The notes: generated from the letters alone by a model not told the origin. 64,000 bases of DNA from Parabacteroides sp. (GCA_019417325.1 DXVO01000022.1:1-64000), one strand, 5' to 3'; positions 17,722 through 27,509 are shown, counted from the first letter of the stretch. Numbers and translations are program-made.

Positions 17722-17796
17722 ATAAAAAATCCGGTATGAATTAAGCGATCCTGATTGACATAATCCATACCGGAATAACCTTCCTTATAACCTTCC

Positions 17797-18921
17797 TCAC
17801 TCTTTTCCCACAGGCAACTTTTCTATAAATTCTTTAGGAGACATCTTTTCTTTCTCCGCAAAATGGCGGTAAAAACTGGAACGGGAATTAAACCCACTAT
17901 GGAACATCAATGTTTTGATAGAAGTTCCCGGAGAAGAGGTTGCCAATTGCTTAAAATACTCCAACCGTAAATAGTTAATATATTCCCGGAATCCGGTAAA
18001 TCCTCCATACTGGATCGATTTTATAACCAGACTTTGTTTTGCACTCAATTGATTCGCCAATTCCTGTATGGTATATTCTGCCGAAGTAAACGGCTTCTCT
18101 GTTTCCATATATTCCGTCATGATTTCATAAAGCTTGTAAACAGCCGGAGAAACAGCCGGAGATGCATTATCCTCTTCCTCATCCGGTTTCACACTCATGG
18201 CTTCAGCCGGATATGAGAATGGATTTTCATTCTTTAAATACATAACAGTAAAAACTATCGGCAAAACCTCTATCACATAACCATATATATTAAAAATCAA
18301 TCCGGAAGGGAAAAGATTCAACAATATATAAAGCAAAAAGGTCAGGATACAGCATCCGCAATACACATACATCCGCTTATTCATCCTACGCACAGGTCCT
18401 GTCCATCTTGCCCAAAAAGGAATAATAAAATTTATCAGAGGGGACGCCATTGACACCGCAAAAATACCTAAACGCAATCGTACATCCAGTTTATCAATAT
18501 TCATAACAACATCTCCAAGACCTGTCAGTATCGTAAAATGCCCGTTAAACCATTGGTAACAAAAAGCAATTACCATAATAACACTAATCGGCAATACGAA
18601 TATAACCAATCTTAGAGTTGTCAGCCATCCCGGACGCAAAGACGCTATCGGAAAAAGAGAGAATATAAAAGCGGCAAGGTACCACTTTAACATACGTGAA
18701 ACTGACAGGAGATAGAACTTATCTTCTACCAGCCCTATCCTTTGTTTATATAACCAATAGAAATTACACTGGAGCATCACGAGTGCCAGAAAGATAACAA
18801 GTATCCCCCAAATCATCCGCAAGCGATTGTCCTGGGCTTTAATTATTAATATAGCACCCAGCACCAAACTAACAAGGTCCAATATTATTTCCATTATCAG
18901 ACAGTAGAGATCATATTTCAT
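17797..18921 (-). CDS. Membrane-anchored AraC-family transcriptional regulator
   Basis: 374 residues. The first about 230 contain six to seven hydrophobic segments. A linker is followed by an AraC/XylS double helix-turn-helix (about 275-370), with TIQELANQLSAK in the first helix-turn-helix and FNSRSSFYRHF...SPKEF in the second. Such membrane-bound AraC regulators are common in Bacteroidales; their signals are mostly unknown. It sits alone between riboflavin synthase (convergent) and the MATE gene. A -7 element is at 18978-18985. Confidence 0.9.
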   Translation of the reverse strand: MKYDLYCLIMEIILDLVSLVLGAILIIKAQDNRLRMIWGILVIFLALVMLQCNFYWLYKQRIGLVEDKFYLLSVSRMLKWYLAAFIFSLFPIASLRPGWLTTLRLVIFVLPISVIMVIAFCYQWFNGHFTILTGLGDVVMNIDKLDVRLRLGIFAVSMASPLINFIIPFWARWTGPVRRMNKRMYVYCGCCILTFLLYILLNLFPSGLIFNIYGYVIEVLPIVFTVMYLKNENPFSYPAEAMSVKPDEEEDNASPAVSPAVYKLYEIMTEYMETEKPFTSAEYTIQELANQLSAKQSLVIKSIQYGGFTGFREYINYLRLEYFKQLATSSPGTSIKTLMFHSGFNSRSSFYRHFAEKEKMSPKEFIEKLPVGKE

Positions 18922-18977
18922 AGTAGAGAGTACTTTTTTCCGTTATTAGCTGACTTCTTCAAAAATGTTATTTGACA

Positions 18978-18985
18978 CAAAAATA
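18978..18985 (-). promoter_or_regulatory. -7 promoter element of the AraC-type regulator
   Basis: TATTTTTG on the minus strand, 57 bases upstream of the regulator ATG. Confidence 0.45.
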
Positions 18986-19092
18986 GCACACAGTCCTGAT
19001 TCTAACAGTGTCCCATCCGGTCCTAAGACAACATAACCATGAAATGGGACATTTTTAAAGATATTTGGGAACAATAAAACCCGATCATCTCC

Positions 19093-20466
19093 TTATTTAA
19101 CAACACATTTCCTTTTCCATACCCCCGCCTTATAGTAGAAATAAGTTACGGCCAAACCAATACTGATACTAATGCCTATCGACCACCATATCCCAGAATA
19201 TCCCAGCAGGGAACTAAGATAGTAGGCAAGCGGAATACGAATTAACCACAAACACACCAAGCTGGTTATCATCGGGAACAGGGTATCGCCAGCTCCCCGC
19301 AAGGCTCCGTTATACACATTCAATGCCCCATGTACAATAAAGAATCCCCCGACAATCAGTAAGTATTCTTTTCCGATAGCTATCACATCCGGGTCTTTGG
19401 TAAATGCAAGCATCATCTGTTCGCCGAAAAAGTAAATGGCGGAAAACGTTAATAAGCCAAACACAATATTCACCAGCATCGTAAAACGTAATCCGGTTTT
19501 CACACGGTCTATCCGTCCGGCACCGATATTCTGCCCGCAAAAAGCAGCAAGGGCACCGGACAAAGTCAGCACCGCCTGCGTTATAATCGAATCGACCTTG
19601 CCGGCGGCACCATAAGCCGTCAGGGTATTCGTTCCGAAACTGTTAACGATTCCAAGCAAAGCCATCAGCCCAAGGGCAATGGCGCACTGTTGTACGCTGG
19701 TAGGCAAACCTATTTTCAGACTCTCCACAAAAAGTTTCCTGTCGAACAGCATATCCTTCTTTTTCACCGAAAGCAAAGGGTGCTTGTTGTTCACATAAGC
19801 CAGAGCAATACACATGCCTATCCCCTGGGCTATCACCGTAGCACGTGCCGCCCCTTCGATACCCCATTTGAAGACAACGATGAAAAGCAAATCCAGGACA
19901 ATATTCAATATCGTAGTAGAAAGGATAAACAGCATCGGCCGAACAGACTCACCGACTCCCCGTAAGATGGAAATGACACTATTGAATGTGACAAAAAGAA
20001 AAGTCCCTCCTATATATATCTTGAAATAAGCGACAGCTCCCGGTATCACCTCTTCCGGCGTATTCGTCAAACGAAAAATAGGTTCGGCAAATATAATCCC
20101 GGATATAGAAAGAATAATCCCGGCTACAAGCATAAAGATAAAAAAGGAAGAAAAGGCCAGTTGTACCCTATCATACTCCTTCGCTCCAAAAAGTTGGGAT
20201 ACAACAACCGTTGTCCCGCTTCCGACACCTATCACCAGGGAAATAATAAAATAATAGATAAAAAAAGTTGCCGATACGGCAGCCAAAGCCTCTTTTCCCA
20301 AGAATTGCCCGACAATAATACTATCCGTTACATTATAGAGTTGCTGCAACAGGTTTCCGACCAGTAAAGGCAATGTGAAACGGACTATCACCCGCCAGAC
20401 CGTCCCGTGGGTAAGGTCGCATTTATCAGGCTTCTCCACTATCAATTGCTCGCCTTCCATCTCCAT
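19093..20466 (-). CDS. MATE family efflux transporter
   Basis: 457 residues with twelve predicted membrane segments in two homologous halves. The N-half pattern RFTLPLLVGNLLQQLYNVTDSIIVGQFLG is typical in order, and the second half has the matching AALCGQNIGAG-like motif (AAFCGQNIGAG). MATE pumps export drugs or metabolites by Na+ or H+ antiport. The gene begins 3 bases after the yihY-like stop, so the two share a transcript that may start at the RNase P RNA promoter. The substrate is unknown. Confidence 0.93.
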   Translation of the reverse strand: MEMEGEQLIVEKPDKCDLTHGTVWRVIVRFTLPLLVGNLLQQLYNVTDSIIVGQFLGKEALAAVSATFFIYYFIISLVIGVGSGTTVVVSQLFGAKEYDRVQLAFSSFFIFMLVAGIILSISGIIFAEPIFRLTNTPEEVIPGAVAYFKIYIGGTFLFVTFNSVISILRGVGESVRPMLFILSTTILNIVLDLLFIVVFKWGIEGAARATVIAQGIGMCIALAYVNNKHPLLSVKKKDMLFDRKLFVESLKIGLPTSVQQCAIALGLMALLGIVNSFGTNTLTAYGAAGKVDSIITQAVLTLSGALAAFCGQNIGAGRIDRVKTGLRFTMLVNIVFGLLTFSAIYFFGEQMMLAFTKDPDVIAIGKEYLLIVGGFFIVHGALNVYNGALRGAGDTLFPMITSLVCLWLIRIPLAYYLSSLLGYSGIWWSIGISISIGLAVTYFYYKAGVWKRKCVVK

Positions 20467-20469
20467 TCT

Positions 20470-21846
20470 TTAGAGGTCTTTTAACAAGATGTTATCGTTA
20501 GCCTTAATCACATCTTCACGCGTTTTCAGTAATGCTTTCCATTCTTTATTAAACAAACCTTTCGTATCGATTTTAAAGTTTTCCGAGCCAAATTCATCCA
20601 TTTTTTGCAACAGATAGCTAACCGTTATCTGATTCACGTCCATTGCTGGTTGGTAATGCACAACACGGGCATCTTCACCATAATTCACCTCGATGATAAT
20701 ATTTAATTCCGAAAGCAGGTAAAGTATCTGGGTAGTAATACGAATCGGTATACGGTAAGAATCCGACAGTTCGTCTGCCGTATAAGGTTTTTCCCCTTTT
20801 ACGAACCTTTTCACAATAAGGGAAGCAATCAGCAAAGTCAGGAAATCCTTATAACGCCGGCTGATATTCTTGCTATCCCGTTCAAAACTGAATTTCTTCA
20901 CATTCTGAGAGGCATAAGATATTTCGGCACCGAAAAGGCAAATCAACCAGGAGAGCTGCAACCACAACAATAATAAGGGCAATGCAGCAAAACTCCCGTA
21001 AATCGCATTGTATTTACTTACCCAAATCTGCCCGCTGATATAGATAAACTGGAAAAACTGGAAAGCACATCCGGCTATTATCCCGGCAACCAGGCCATTT
21101 ATGAACCGTACTTTCGTATTCGGCAACGAAACATACAAACCGGTAAATACCAATATAGTAATAAAATAAGGAGTGATATGCAAAAAGAATTCCACTACAG
21201 GTGTAAAAAACACATACTGGCTCAGGAATGAATTGTTCTGTAAAGTGGAAATAAAGATAGAGATACCGCTTGATGCCGTCATCAATACAGGCAGGATAAG
21301 AAATAACGCCAGATAATCAGTAATTTTCCGGTAAAACGGACGGGACTTCTGGATTTGCCAGATATCATTAAATGTATCTTCTACCGATGAAATCAGGCTG
21401 ACCACCGTATAAAACAACAAAATCAAACCGACACCGATAATGATTCCTCCTTGTGCCTGTGCAAGATAACTCTCCACAAATTCAAAGGCCTTGGTCAGTT
21501 CCAGCTCGTGCCCGGGGAAATAATCCATCAACTCCTGCCGGACTGTCCCCTGGAAACCGAACCCTTTTGCAATCCCGACCAATACAGCCAGTAAAGGGAC
21601 AATAGCCAATAAGGTACTGTAAGTAAGTGCGGATGCTTTTGTTTGCAGGTTTTCGCTCAGAAAACCGCGGACAGCCAAAATAATTGTCTTGATTGTATTG
21701 ATATAAAGCTCCCTCAGCCCGCTTACTTCATTTTCGGTTATCCGCCAAATATCGTAAGTGACGAAACGGATTATCCGCGCAATCAACGCTTCTATCCGTT
21801 CACCCAGACTTTCTTTTTCCGTCTTTTTTTTATCTGAAGCCTTCAT
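20470..21846 (-). CDS. YihY/BrkB-family inner membrane protein
   Basis: 458 residues. The core (about 40-320) has six hydrophobic segments with family features such as ASALTYSTLLAIVPLLAVLVG and an NxxYGSFAALPLLLLWLQLSW stretch. The C-terminal 130 residues form a soluble region with a winged-helix look (SDSYRIPIRITTQILYLLSEL). The older name ribonuclease BN for this family is not supported. The ATG is only about 11 bases downstream of the mature 3' end of RNase P RNA on the same strand, so its ribosome-binding region must lie in or beside the RNA's last helix. Confidence 0.9.
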   Translation of the reverse strand: MKASDKKKTEKESLGERIEALIARIIRFVTYDIWRITENEVSGLRELYINTIKTIILAVRGFLSENLQTKASALTYSTLLAIVPLLAVLVGIAKGFGFQGTVRQELMDYFPGHELELTKAFEFVESYLAQAQGGIIIGVGLILLFYTVVSLISSVEDTFNDIWQIQKSRPFYRKITDYLALFLILPVLMTASSGISIFISTLQNNSFLSQYVFFTPVVEFFLHITPYFITILVFTGLYVSLPNTKVRFINGLVAGIIAGCAFQFFQFIYISGQIWVSKYNAIYGSFAALPLLLLWLQLSWLICLFGAEISYASQNVKKFSFERDSKNISRRYKDFLTLLIASLIVKRFVKGEKPYTADELSDSYRIPIRITTQILYLLSELNIIIEVNYGEDARVVHYQPAMDVNQITVSYLLQKMDEFGSENFKIDTKGLFNKEWKALLKTREDVIKANDNILLKDL

Positions 21847-21857
21847 ATGATAGATAA

Positions 21858-22216
21858 AAAATACAGTCTGCCTGTAAGCCGGGTCCTGTACTTCCGTTCA
21901 TCACGGAAGCGCCTGCCATTTATCTCGTCTTACTGTCGCCAGTAAGCTTTAGCGGTCTACCCCCCGGCATCGGACGAGCAATCCTACATACGCCGGTATA
22001 CATGACCTTACAACCCATAAGACGTACGGCATTCCATATTGCTATGGAACCCGGTGAGCTCTTACCTCACCTTTTCACCCTTACCGGCAAGCCGGCGGTT
22101 ATTTTCTGTTACGCTACTCAACCCTTGCGGACTGCTTCCCGTTAAGAAGTATGGAGCTCTGTGTTGCCCGGACTTTCCTCCCATTTTACAATGAGCGACA
22201 GACCGGCAGACTGCAT
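21858..22216 (-). ncRNA. rnpB: RNase P RNA (bacterial type A)
   Basis: On the minus strand the 5' part contains GAGGAAAGTCCGGGC, the conserved CRI core, and the 3' part ends with ACCCGGCTTACAGGCAGAC. The two ends form a 13-bp P1 helix (AATGCAGTCTGCC with GGCAGACTGTATT). AGCGGTCTACC... and GGCAAGCCGG-type elements between them fit P-helices. This RNA is the catalytic part of tRNA 5'-end maturation. The length of about 359 nt is normal. A -7 element at 22222-22229 places the start at the P1 helix. A T-run follows P1, but the yihY-like ATG comes directly after it. Confidence 0.96.
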
Positions 22217-22221
22217 TGTTG

Positions 22222-22229
22222 CAAAGATA
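22222..22229 (-). promoter_or_regulatory. -7 promoter element of RNase P RNA
   Basis: TATCTTTG on the minus strand; the expected start about 7 bases on coincides with the 5' side of the P1 helix. Confidence 0.65.
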
Positions 22230-22282
22230 GGTATTTTTGCCAATAGTCCGGTTGCAGGGAATTGATATTTATTCCTTTTTGT

Positions 22283-22290
22283 TACCTTTG
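22283..22290 (+). promoter_or_regulatory. -7 promoter element of the DUF695 gene
   Basis: TACCTTTG on the plus strand, 105 bases before the ATG at 22396 and divergent from the RNase P promoter about 55 bases away. Confidence 0.5.
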
Positions 22291-22395
22291 CTTCCTGATA
22301 AAAGACGGATACGCATTGAAACTTAGCATTCTGCAGAAATCTGTCTTTTTGTAGAAAAAAGGATCATAACAAAATCATCTTAATAAAGAAAACGC

Positions 22396-22833
22396 ATGAA
22401 GTTAAGCAACGAATGGTTTACAGCCTTGTCAGAAAATGAAAACGGTCAACTCGTAACTGTTTCAGGACGCGATGAACTGACGGAATTTATACAGTCCGGC
22501 AAATTTAAAGAACGGGTCGAGATTACCTGGAAATACGAAGCCGATGACAAAGGCATGCCTGTCGAAACCATAGCCGAACAAATCGACGAAGTGCAGGAAG
22601 TTCTGAAGAAAGCAATGGAAAAAGATAAACTTTCTATCCTGACCGGAGTATATACAGGAAGCGGTGAAAGGATTTGGGTATATTATACCCGTACAGTCCG
22701 CGTATTCGGTGAGCGCTTAAATGAGGCTTTGGCTCCTTTTGAACTTCTGCCTATTTCCATTTACACCGAACTCGATCCGGAATGGGAAGAATATTCAGAT
22801 ATGTATGAAATGAAAGAATGGGCTATAGAATAA
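22396..22833 (+). CDS. DUF695 domain-containing protein
   Basis: 145-residue acidic soluble protein without signal peptide. The sequence pattern (ITWKYE early, VLTG/ILTGVYTGSGERIWVYYTR in the middle, EWEEYSDMYE near the end) is that of the DUF695 family, whose function is unknown. It is divergent from rnpB and is followed by a convergent nitroreductase gene, so it is monocistronic. Confidence 0.8.
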   Translation: MKLSNEWFTALSENENGQLVTVSGRDELTEFIQSGKFKERVEITWKYEADDKGMPVETIAEQIDEVQEVLKKAMEKDKLSILTGVYTGSGERIWVYYTRTVRVFGERLNEALAPFELLPISIYTELDPEWEEYSDMYEMKEWAIE

Positions 22834-22870
22834 ACAGCCCATTCATAAAACAGTATCACTCAATAAAGAA

Positions 22871-23731
22871 TCATTCTATATAATTTACCGAAATATCTTT
22901 CCTGTCCGTATATTTCGGATATTTAAAAGCAGGAAGCCCCAATGCCATAACCGCCTGAATCTTCCCATCTATTCCGAGCTGCCGGGCCAATGTGTTTTTT
23001 CCTTCCTGCCGAATTGCCGTAAGGACAAAGCCCATATAAATCTGGCTCACACCTAAAGACTGTGCCATTAAGGAAGCATTCTGATAAGCCAGATTGGCGT
23101 CTTCACTTCCAAAACGATAGGATTTGGGAGCATGAATAATCAAAAGTGCCGTTGCTTTCCGAAGAATGGGGTCGTTGCCTGCTTCATGTTCCTCTTTCAT
23201 CCGCTGAAATGCCGGAACATATTTATATACATCCTTCATTAACGGTTTCAATATACATTTCACTACCGGATTCAACAGACGTTTAGCCAGGGAAGTAAAA
23301 ACACCAATCGTATAATCACTCACCAAACGAAGTTTCCGTGGGTCTGTAACCACAGTAAAAGAAAGCGCCTGCGAATTGGTAGCAGTCGGTGCACAATGGG
23401 CAGCCTCCACTATCTGTTCCAACATTTCTTTAGGAACAGGTTTGGAGGTCAGGCTCCGGTTAGAACGGCGGGACTTGATTAGCAACATCATCTGTTCCGG
23501 CGTCGGCATCCGGCTATAATCGATTGTATGTACTTTTTCCGGAGTAAAATCACTATGCAGCACGGAATCTGTAGGGCAAACATCTACACAATGTCCGCAG
23601 ACAATACAACTCTCCATATGAACCAATCCAATTCGGTCACCCTTTTTAGGTTGGGTAAAAATACTGGAAGGACATACCCGTACACATTTGCCACATTTAA
23701 TACAGGTATCCTGATTGACATCTATCATCAT
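22871..23731 (-). CDS. Nitroreductase family protein with N-terminal 2x[4Fe-4S] ferredoxin domain
   Basis: 286 residues. Two cysteine clusters (Cys10, 13, 16, 20 as CIKCGKCVRVCP and CIVCGHCVDVCP) form a bacterial ferredoxin module in the first 65 residues. An FMN-binding nitroreductase domain follows, beginning at IKSRRSNR with HCAPTATNSQ. Such fusions pass electrons from ferredoxin to flavin and reduce nitro groups, quinones or unknown substrates in the cytoplasm of anaerobes. It lies between the convergent DUF695 gene and the clpB terminator, with no partner gene. Confidence 0.92.
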   Translation of the reverse strand: MMIDVNQDTCIKCGKCVRVCPSSIFTQPKKGDRIGLVHMESCIVCGHCVDVCPTDSVLHSDFTPEKVHTIDYSRMPTPEQMMLLIKSRRSNRSLTSKPVPKEMLEQIVEAAHCAPTATNSQALSFTVVTDPRKLRLVSDYTIGVFTSLAKRLLNPVVKCILKPLMKDVYKYVPAFQRMKEEHEAGNDPILRKATALLIIHAPKSYRFGSEDANLAYQNASLMAQSLGVSQIYMGFVLTAIRQEGKNTLARQLGIDGKIQAVMALGLPAFKYPKYTDRKDISVNYIE

Positions 23732-23785
23732 AAGCTATAATTTTCAAGACAATATATACAAACATACATAAAATTCTACTACCAT

Positions 23786-23822
23786 AAAAAAACAGTCCGA
23801 CCAATCAGCCGAACTGTTTTTT
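23786..23822 (-). terminator. Terminator of clpB
   Basis: AAAAAACAGT (23787-23796 region) pairs with ACTGTTTTTT across CGACCAATCAGCCG, giving runs of T on both strands. It lies about 20 bases beyond the clpB stop. Confidence 0.85.
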
Positions 23823-23840
23823 AATATACACTCGATTCTA

Positions 23841-26429
23841 TTAGTTTTTAAACACCAAATCCTCTCCGTTCCGATCTATTGTAATCGGACATTCCTTTCC
23901 TATCTTGCCGGCAAGGATTTCTTTCGACATCTCATTCAGCACATATTTCTGAATAACTCGTTTTACAGGACGGGCACCAAACTGCGGGTCGTATCCCTTG
24001 GCAGCGATAAGGTCAAGGGCAGCATCCGTAAAGTTAAGTGCAATCCCATTCTGAGCCAACATCTTCTTCACGCTATTCAACTGAAGAGTTACAATCTGCC
24101 GGATTTCCTCTTCATTCAACGGTGTAAACATGATAATGTCGTCAATACGGTTCAGGAATTCCGGACGTATCGTCTTTTTCAATAATTCCAATACCTGTAT
24201 CCTTGTTTCATCTACCACTTTATCATGATTTTCCGGAGTTATCTTCTCAAAGCTTTCACGAATCAAAGAAGAGCCCATATTGCTGGTCATGATAATAATC
24301 GTGTTCTTGAAGTTGACAACACGTCCCTTATTATCGGTAAGACGTCCATCATCCAATACCTGCAAAAGAATATTGAATACATCCGGATGAGCCTTCTCTA
24401 TCTCATCGAACAATACGACAGAATAAGGTTTCCGGCGGATTGCTTCCGTGAGCTGGCCACCTTCTTCATATCCGACATATCCCGGAGGTGCTCCAATCAG
24501 ACGAGTGGCGCTGAATTTTTCCTGATATTCACTCATATCGATACGCGTCATCATATTCTCGTCGTCAAACAGATATTCAGCCAAAGCCTTTGCCAACTCC
24601 GTTTTACCGACACCTGTGGTACCGAGAAATATAAACGAACCGATCGGACGCTTCGGGTCTTGCAAACCGGCACGGCTACGGCGCACTGCATCGGAAATAG
24701 CTGTGATAGCTTCTTCCTGACCGATTACACGGGCATGCAATTCGGATTCCAGACGAAGCAATTTCTCTTTCTCGCTCTGCATCATTTTGCTAACCGGGAT
24801 ACCAGTCCACCGGGATACCACATCGGCTATATCTTCGCTGTCCACTTCTTCTTTAATCATGGCAGCAGTTCCCTGCATCGTTTTCAGCTTCTCCTGAACA
24901 TCCTTGATTTCTTCTTCTTTCTGTTTGATTTTTCCATAACGGATTTCGGCTACTTTGCCATAGTCGCCTTCACGTTCCGCCTTGTCAGCTTCAAACTTCA
25001 GGTTCTCGATATCAATTTTATTCTGCTGTATCTTGTTAATCTGGTCCTTTTCATTCTGCCATTGGGCTTTCTGCTTGGTTTCCTCGTCTTTGAGATCCGC
25101 AATTTCCTTATTCAGTTGTTCCAGTTTACCCTTATCATTTTCACGCTTGATAGCCTCACGTTCGATTTCCAACTGTTTAATACGGCGGGAAACTTCATCC
25201 AGAGACTCCGGAACAGAGTCAATCTGCAAACGCAGACGGGCTGCAGCCTCATCCATCAAGTCAATAGCCTTGTCTGGGAGAAAACGGTCGGTAATATAAC
25301 GGGATGACAACTGAACGGCAGCAATAATGGCATCATCTTTAATACGCACCTTATGATGATTTTCGTATTTCTCTTTCAAACCACGCAGAATGGAGATTGC
25401 ATCCAATTCATCCGGTTCGTCTACCATTACAATCTGGAAACGACGTTCAAGCGCTTTATCCTTTTCAAAATATTTCTGGTATTCGTCTAAAGTCGTAGCA
25501 CCGATCGAACGCAATTCACCACGTGCCAACGCTGGTTTCAGAATATTGGCGGCATCCATGGCGCCTTCTCCCTTTCCGGCTCCTACCAATGTATGGATTT
25601 CATCAATAAAGAGGATAATCTCACCTTCCGATTTGGTAACTTCATTAACAACCGCTTTCAGGCGTTCCTCAAACTCTCCTTTATATTTAGCTCCTGCAAT
25701 CAGGGCACCCATATCCAACGAGAAAATTTGTTTTGACTTCAGGTTTTCCGGTACGTCACCACGTACAATACGGTGTGCAAGTCCTTCGGCAATCGCAGTC
25801 TTACCAACACCCGGTTCACCAATTAAAATCGGATTGTTCTTGGTACGACGGCTCAAGATTTGAAGAACACGACGTATTTCATCATCTCGTCCGATAACAG
25901 GGTCGAGTTTACCGCTACGTGCGCGTTCATTTAAATTGATTGCGTATTTTCCCAGTGCATCATAAGTCTCCTCTGCCGACTGGCTGGTCACTTTATTACC
26001 TTTACGCAACTCGTCGATAGCCTGCTGAAGTTCTTTTTCCGTTACACCGGCATCTTTCAATATCTGTGAAGCTGTACTTTTCTCCGTAAACAAAGCGAGA
26101 ATAATAGGTTCCAGTGATACATACTGGTCTCCCATCTTGGAAGAATAGCTGATTGCTTTCTGTAATATATTATTTGCCTCGCTCGACAAATAAGGTTCTC
26201 CCCCGGATACTTTCGGCAACGAATTGATTTGCGCATCCACTACCCGGTTCAAATTCTGGATATTAACGCCCAATTTCTGGAAAATGAAATTGGTAACGCT
26301 TTCACCCGTCATAATGACACCTTTCAGCAAATGCACAGCTTCGATAGCTTGCTGGCCGTTTTCGGTAGCAAGTTGGACAGCTTGTTGCACCGCCTCTTGT
26401 GATTTAATTGTGAAATTGTTTAAATTCAT
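23841..26429 (-). CDS. clpB: ATP-dependent disaggregase ClpB
   Basis: 862 residues, full length. Clp_N repeats occupy about 1-145. The first AAA+ module has Walker A GEPGVGKT (204-211) and an IDEIHTL Walker B. A long coiled-coil middle domain (about 400-530) distinguishes ClpB from ClpA/C. The second AAA+ module has GTTGVGKTE and LFDEIEKAHP. With DnaK it rescues aggregated proteins after heat or oxidative stress. There is no ClpP-binding loop of the ClpA type. The upstream 290 bases show no clear CIRCE-like repeat, so heat control is not evident. Confidence 0.97.
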   Translation of the reverse strand: MNLNNFTIKSQEAVQQAVQLATENGQQAIEAVHLLKGVIMTGESVTNFIFQKLGVNIQNLNRVVDAQINSLPKVSGGEPYLSSEANNILQKAISYSSKMGDQYVSLEPIILALFTEKSTASQILKDAGVTEKELQQAIDELRKGNKVTSQSAEETYDALGKYAINLNERARSGKLDPVIGRDDEIRRVLQILSRRTKNNPILIGEPGVGKTAIAEGLAHRIVRGDVPENLKSKQIFSLDMGALIAGAKYKGEFEERLKAVVNEVTKSEGEIILFIDEIHTLVGAGKGEGAMDAANILKPALARGELRSIGATTLDEYQKYFEKDKALERRFQIVMVDEPDELDAISILRGLKEKYENHHKVRIKDDAIIAAVQLSSRYITDRFLPDKAIDLMDEAAARLRLQIDSVPESLDEVSRRIKQLEIEREAIKRENDKGKLEQLNKEIADLKDEETKQKAQWQNEKDQINKIQQNKIDIENLKFEADKAEREGDYGKVAEIRYGKIKQKEEEIKDVQEKLKTMQGTAAMIKEEVDSEDIADVVSRWTGIPVSKMMQSEKEKLLRLESELHARVIGQEEAITAISDAVRRSRAGLQDPKRPIGSFIFLGTTGVGKTELAKALAEYLFDDENMMTRIDMSEYQEKFSATRLIGAPPGYVGYEEGGQLTEAIRRKPYSVVLFDEIEKAHPDVFNILLQVLDDGRLTDNKGRVVNFKNTIIIMTSNMGSSLIRESFEKITPENHDKVVDETRIQVLELLKKTIRPEFLNRIDDIIMFTPLNEEEIRQIVTLQLNSVKKMLAQNGIALNFTDAALDLIAAKGYDPQFGARPVKRVIQKYVLNEMSKEILAGKIGKECPITIDRNGEDLVFKN

Positions 26430-26719
26430 ATTGTTATACTCCTTTCTATTCTTTTTTATTATTCTAACTTTTATCTATATTTCAACAAAACAGATACCAA
26501 AGCTTAAAACTGACATTTTGTCTTACATTATCACTCTGGTAAAGGAGAACCTTTGTCGAATCGTCTTCATTTACGACATAAATACCATAAATAAGAACGT
26601 AAAGGGAACAAAGCAGGCAAGAAAAAAGTTCGTAGTAAAACAGGATGATTTTTTATAAACTTTCTTGCAAGGTGTGTTGTTCTAACTACGCAAACAGAAA
26701 ATACAAAACTAAAATGATT

Positions 26720-27133
26720 ATGAGTACAACATCAGTAAAAAAAACAGAACAGGCAACAATGCAATCTTCCAATAAAGAAATCGCAATGTTTGTAGGACAA
26801 CTTTTCGCCTTTAACAACAGTTTGAAACTTTTCCACTGGAGTGTGACAGGCGCAGGCAGTTATGCCAAACATATGTCTCTGGATGAAGCTATCGGCTCCC
26901 TTACCGACGTATTAGACCGTGTTACAGAAACAACGATTTCACTGGTCGGAAATTTACAAATTACAATTCCCGAAACAAAAACTCCGGTCGATATTGTTAA
27001 GCATGCTACTGATTTCTACCAATATGTAGAAAAACACAGAGATTTATTCCCTGAAGCATTCTCACAGTCAGTCCTCGACGACTACCAGGAAGCTATCCAG
27101 CAATTAGTTTATAGATTGGTTAGGTTGCAATAA
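26720..27133 (+). CDS. Small Dps/ferritin-like protein (DUF5856 type)
   Basis: 137 residues, all-helical. The stretch LFAFNNSLKLFHWSVTGAGSYAKHMSLDEAIGSLTDVLDRVTE resembles the first helix pair of Dps (LFHWnv.G..f..lH...d), but later metal ligands are not clearly conserved and the protein is shorter than Dps. Similar proteins in Bacteroides carry the name DUF5856, which I give from memory. It could be a diverged ferritin-like protein involved in stress survival next to clpB. I chose ATG 26720; another ATG lies 6 bases upstream and the ORF is open further. Confidence 0.7.
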   Translation: MSTTSVKKTEQATMQSSNKEIAMFVGQLFAFNNSLKLFHWSVTGAGSYAKHMSLDEAIGSLTDVLDRVTETTISLVGNLQITIPETKTPVDIVKHATDFYQYVEKHRDLFPEAFSQSVLDDYQEAIQQLVYRLVRLQ

Positions 27134-27154
27134 CAAACAATAACCACTAGTGGC

Positions 27155-27207
27155 AAAAGCGCCATCCACCTGAAAAATACAGGTCGGTGGCGCTTTTCGT
27201 TTTTTAG
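27155..27207 (+). terminator. Terminator of the Dps-like gene
   Basis: AAAAGCGCCATCCACCTG (27155-27172) pairs with CAGGTCGGTGGCGCTTTT (27180-27197), 16 of 18 positions, and is followed by CGTTTTTT. Confidence 0.88.
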
Positions 27208-27269
27208 CAAAAAAAATAACCGGACTTCAAATTCCGAATGTACCAGACGGTAAAACCTTATCCATGTTT

Positions 27270-27333
27270 CAATTCATAACTATGGTTTTTCAAATTCATA
27301 GTTATGATTTTCAAAAACCATAACTATGAATCT
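27270..27333. repeat. Cluster of three ATTCATArYTATGrTTTT repeats
   Basis: Two direct copies (ATTCATAACTATGGTTTTT and ATTCATAGTTATGATTTTC) are followed by one inverted copy at 27314-27332. Each contains a near-palindrome CATAACTATG/CATAGTTATG, so several hairpins are possible. It lies between the Dps-like gene and the invertible promoter. In the present orientation the invertible promoter points at it. Confidence 0.65.
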
Positions 27334-27487
27334 AAAAAACATATAATCTCGAAAAATGATTACACACCTCTACTTTTTCTTCTTTTCCCAATCGAACATG
27401 TATCTAAAATGATATTTTATAGAATAAACAGAAGGGATAAATCAACTCTTTCCTGCCAGAACCGAATGGAGATAAAATAAAAAACAC

Positions 27488-27509
27488 AGTTCTACGAAAA
27501 CTCAGTTAA
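27488..27509 (+). repeat. Left inverted repeat of the invertible promoter
   Basis: 22 bases beginning AGTTCTACGAAAAC are the exact reverse complement of 27664-27685. The identity stops on both sides after 22 bases, as expected for recombination sites. Confidence 0.92.

Noticed and set aside
20470..21846. Annotation of the YihY protein as ribonuclease BN
   Set aside because: It is a membrane protein family wrongly given that name in older databases; closeness to RNase P RNA does not change this.
24225..25307. Long plus-strand ORF of 360 codons
   Set aside because: It is entirely antisense to clpB and arises from the codon bias of that conserved gene.
27270..27333. CRISPR array
   Set aside because: The three repeats are short, near-adjacent, partly inverted and lack spacers of regular length; no cas genes are present.
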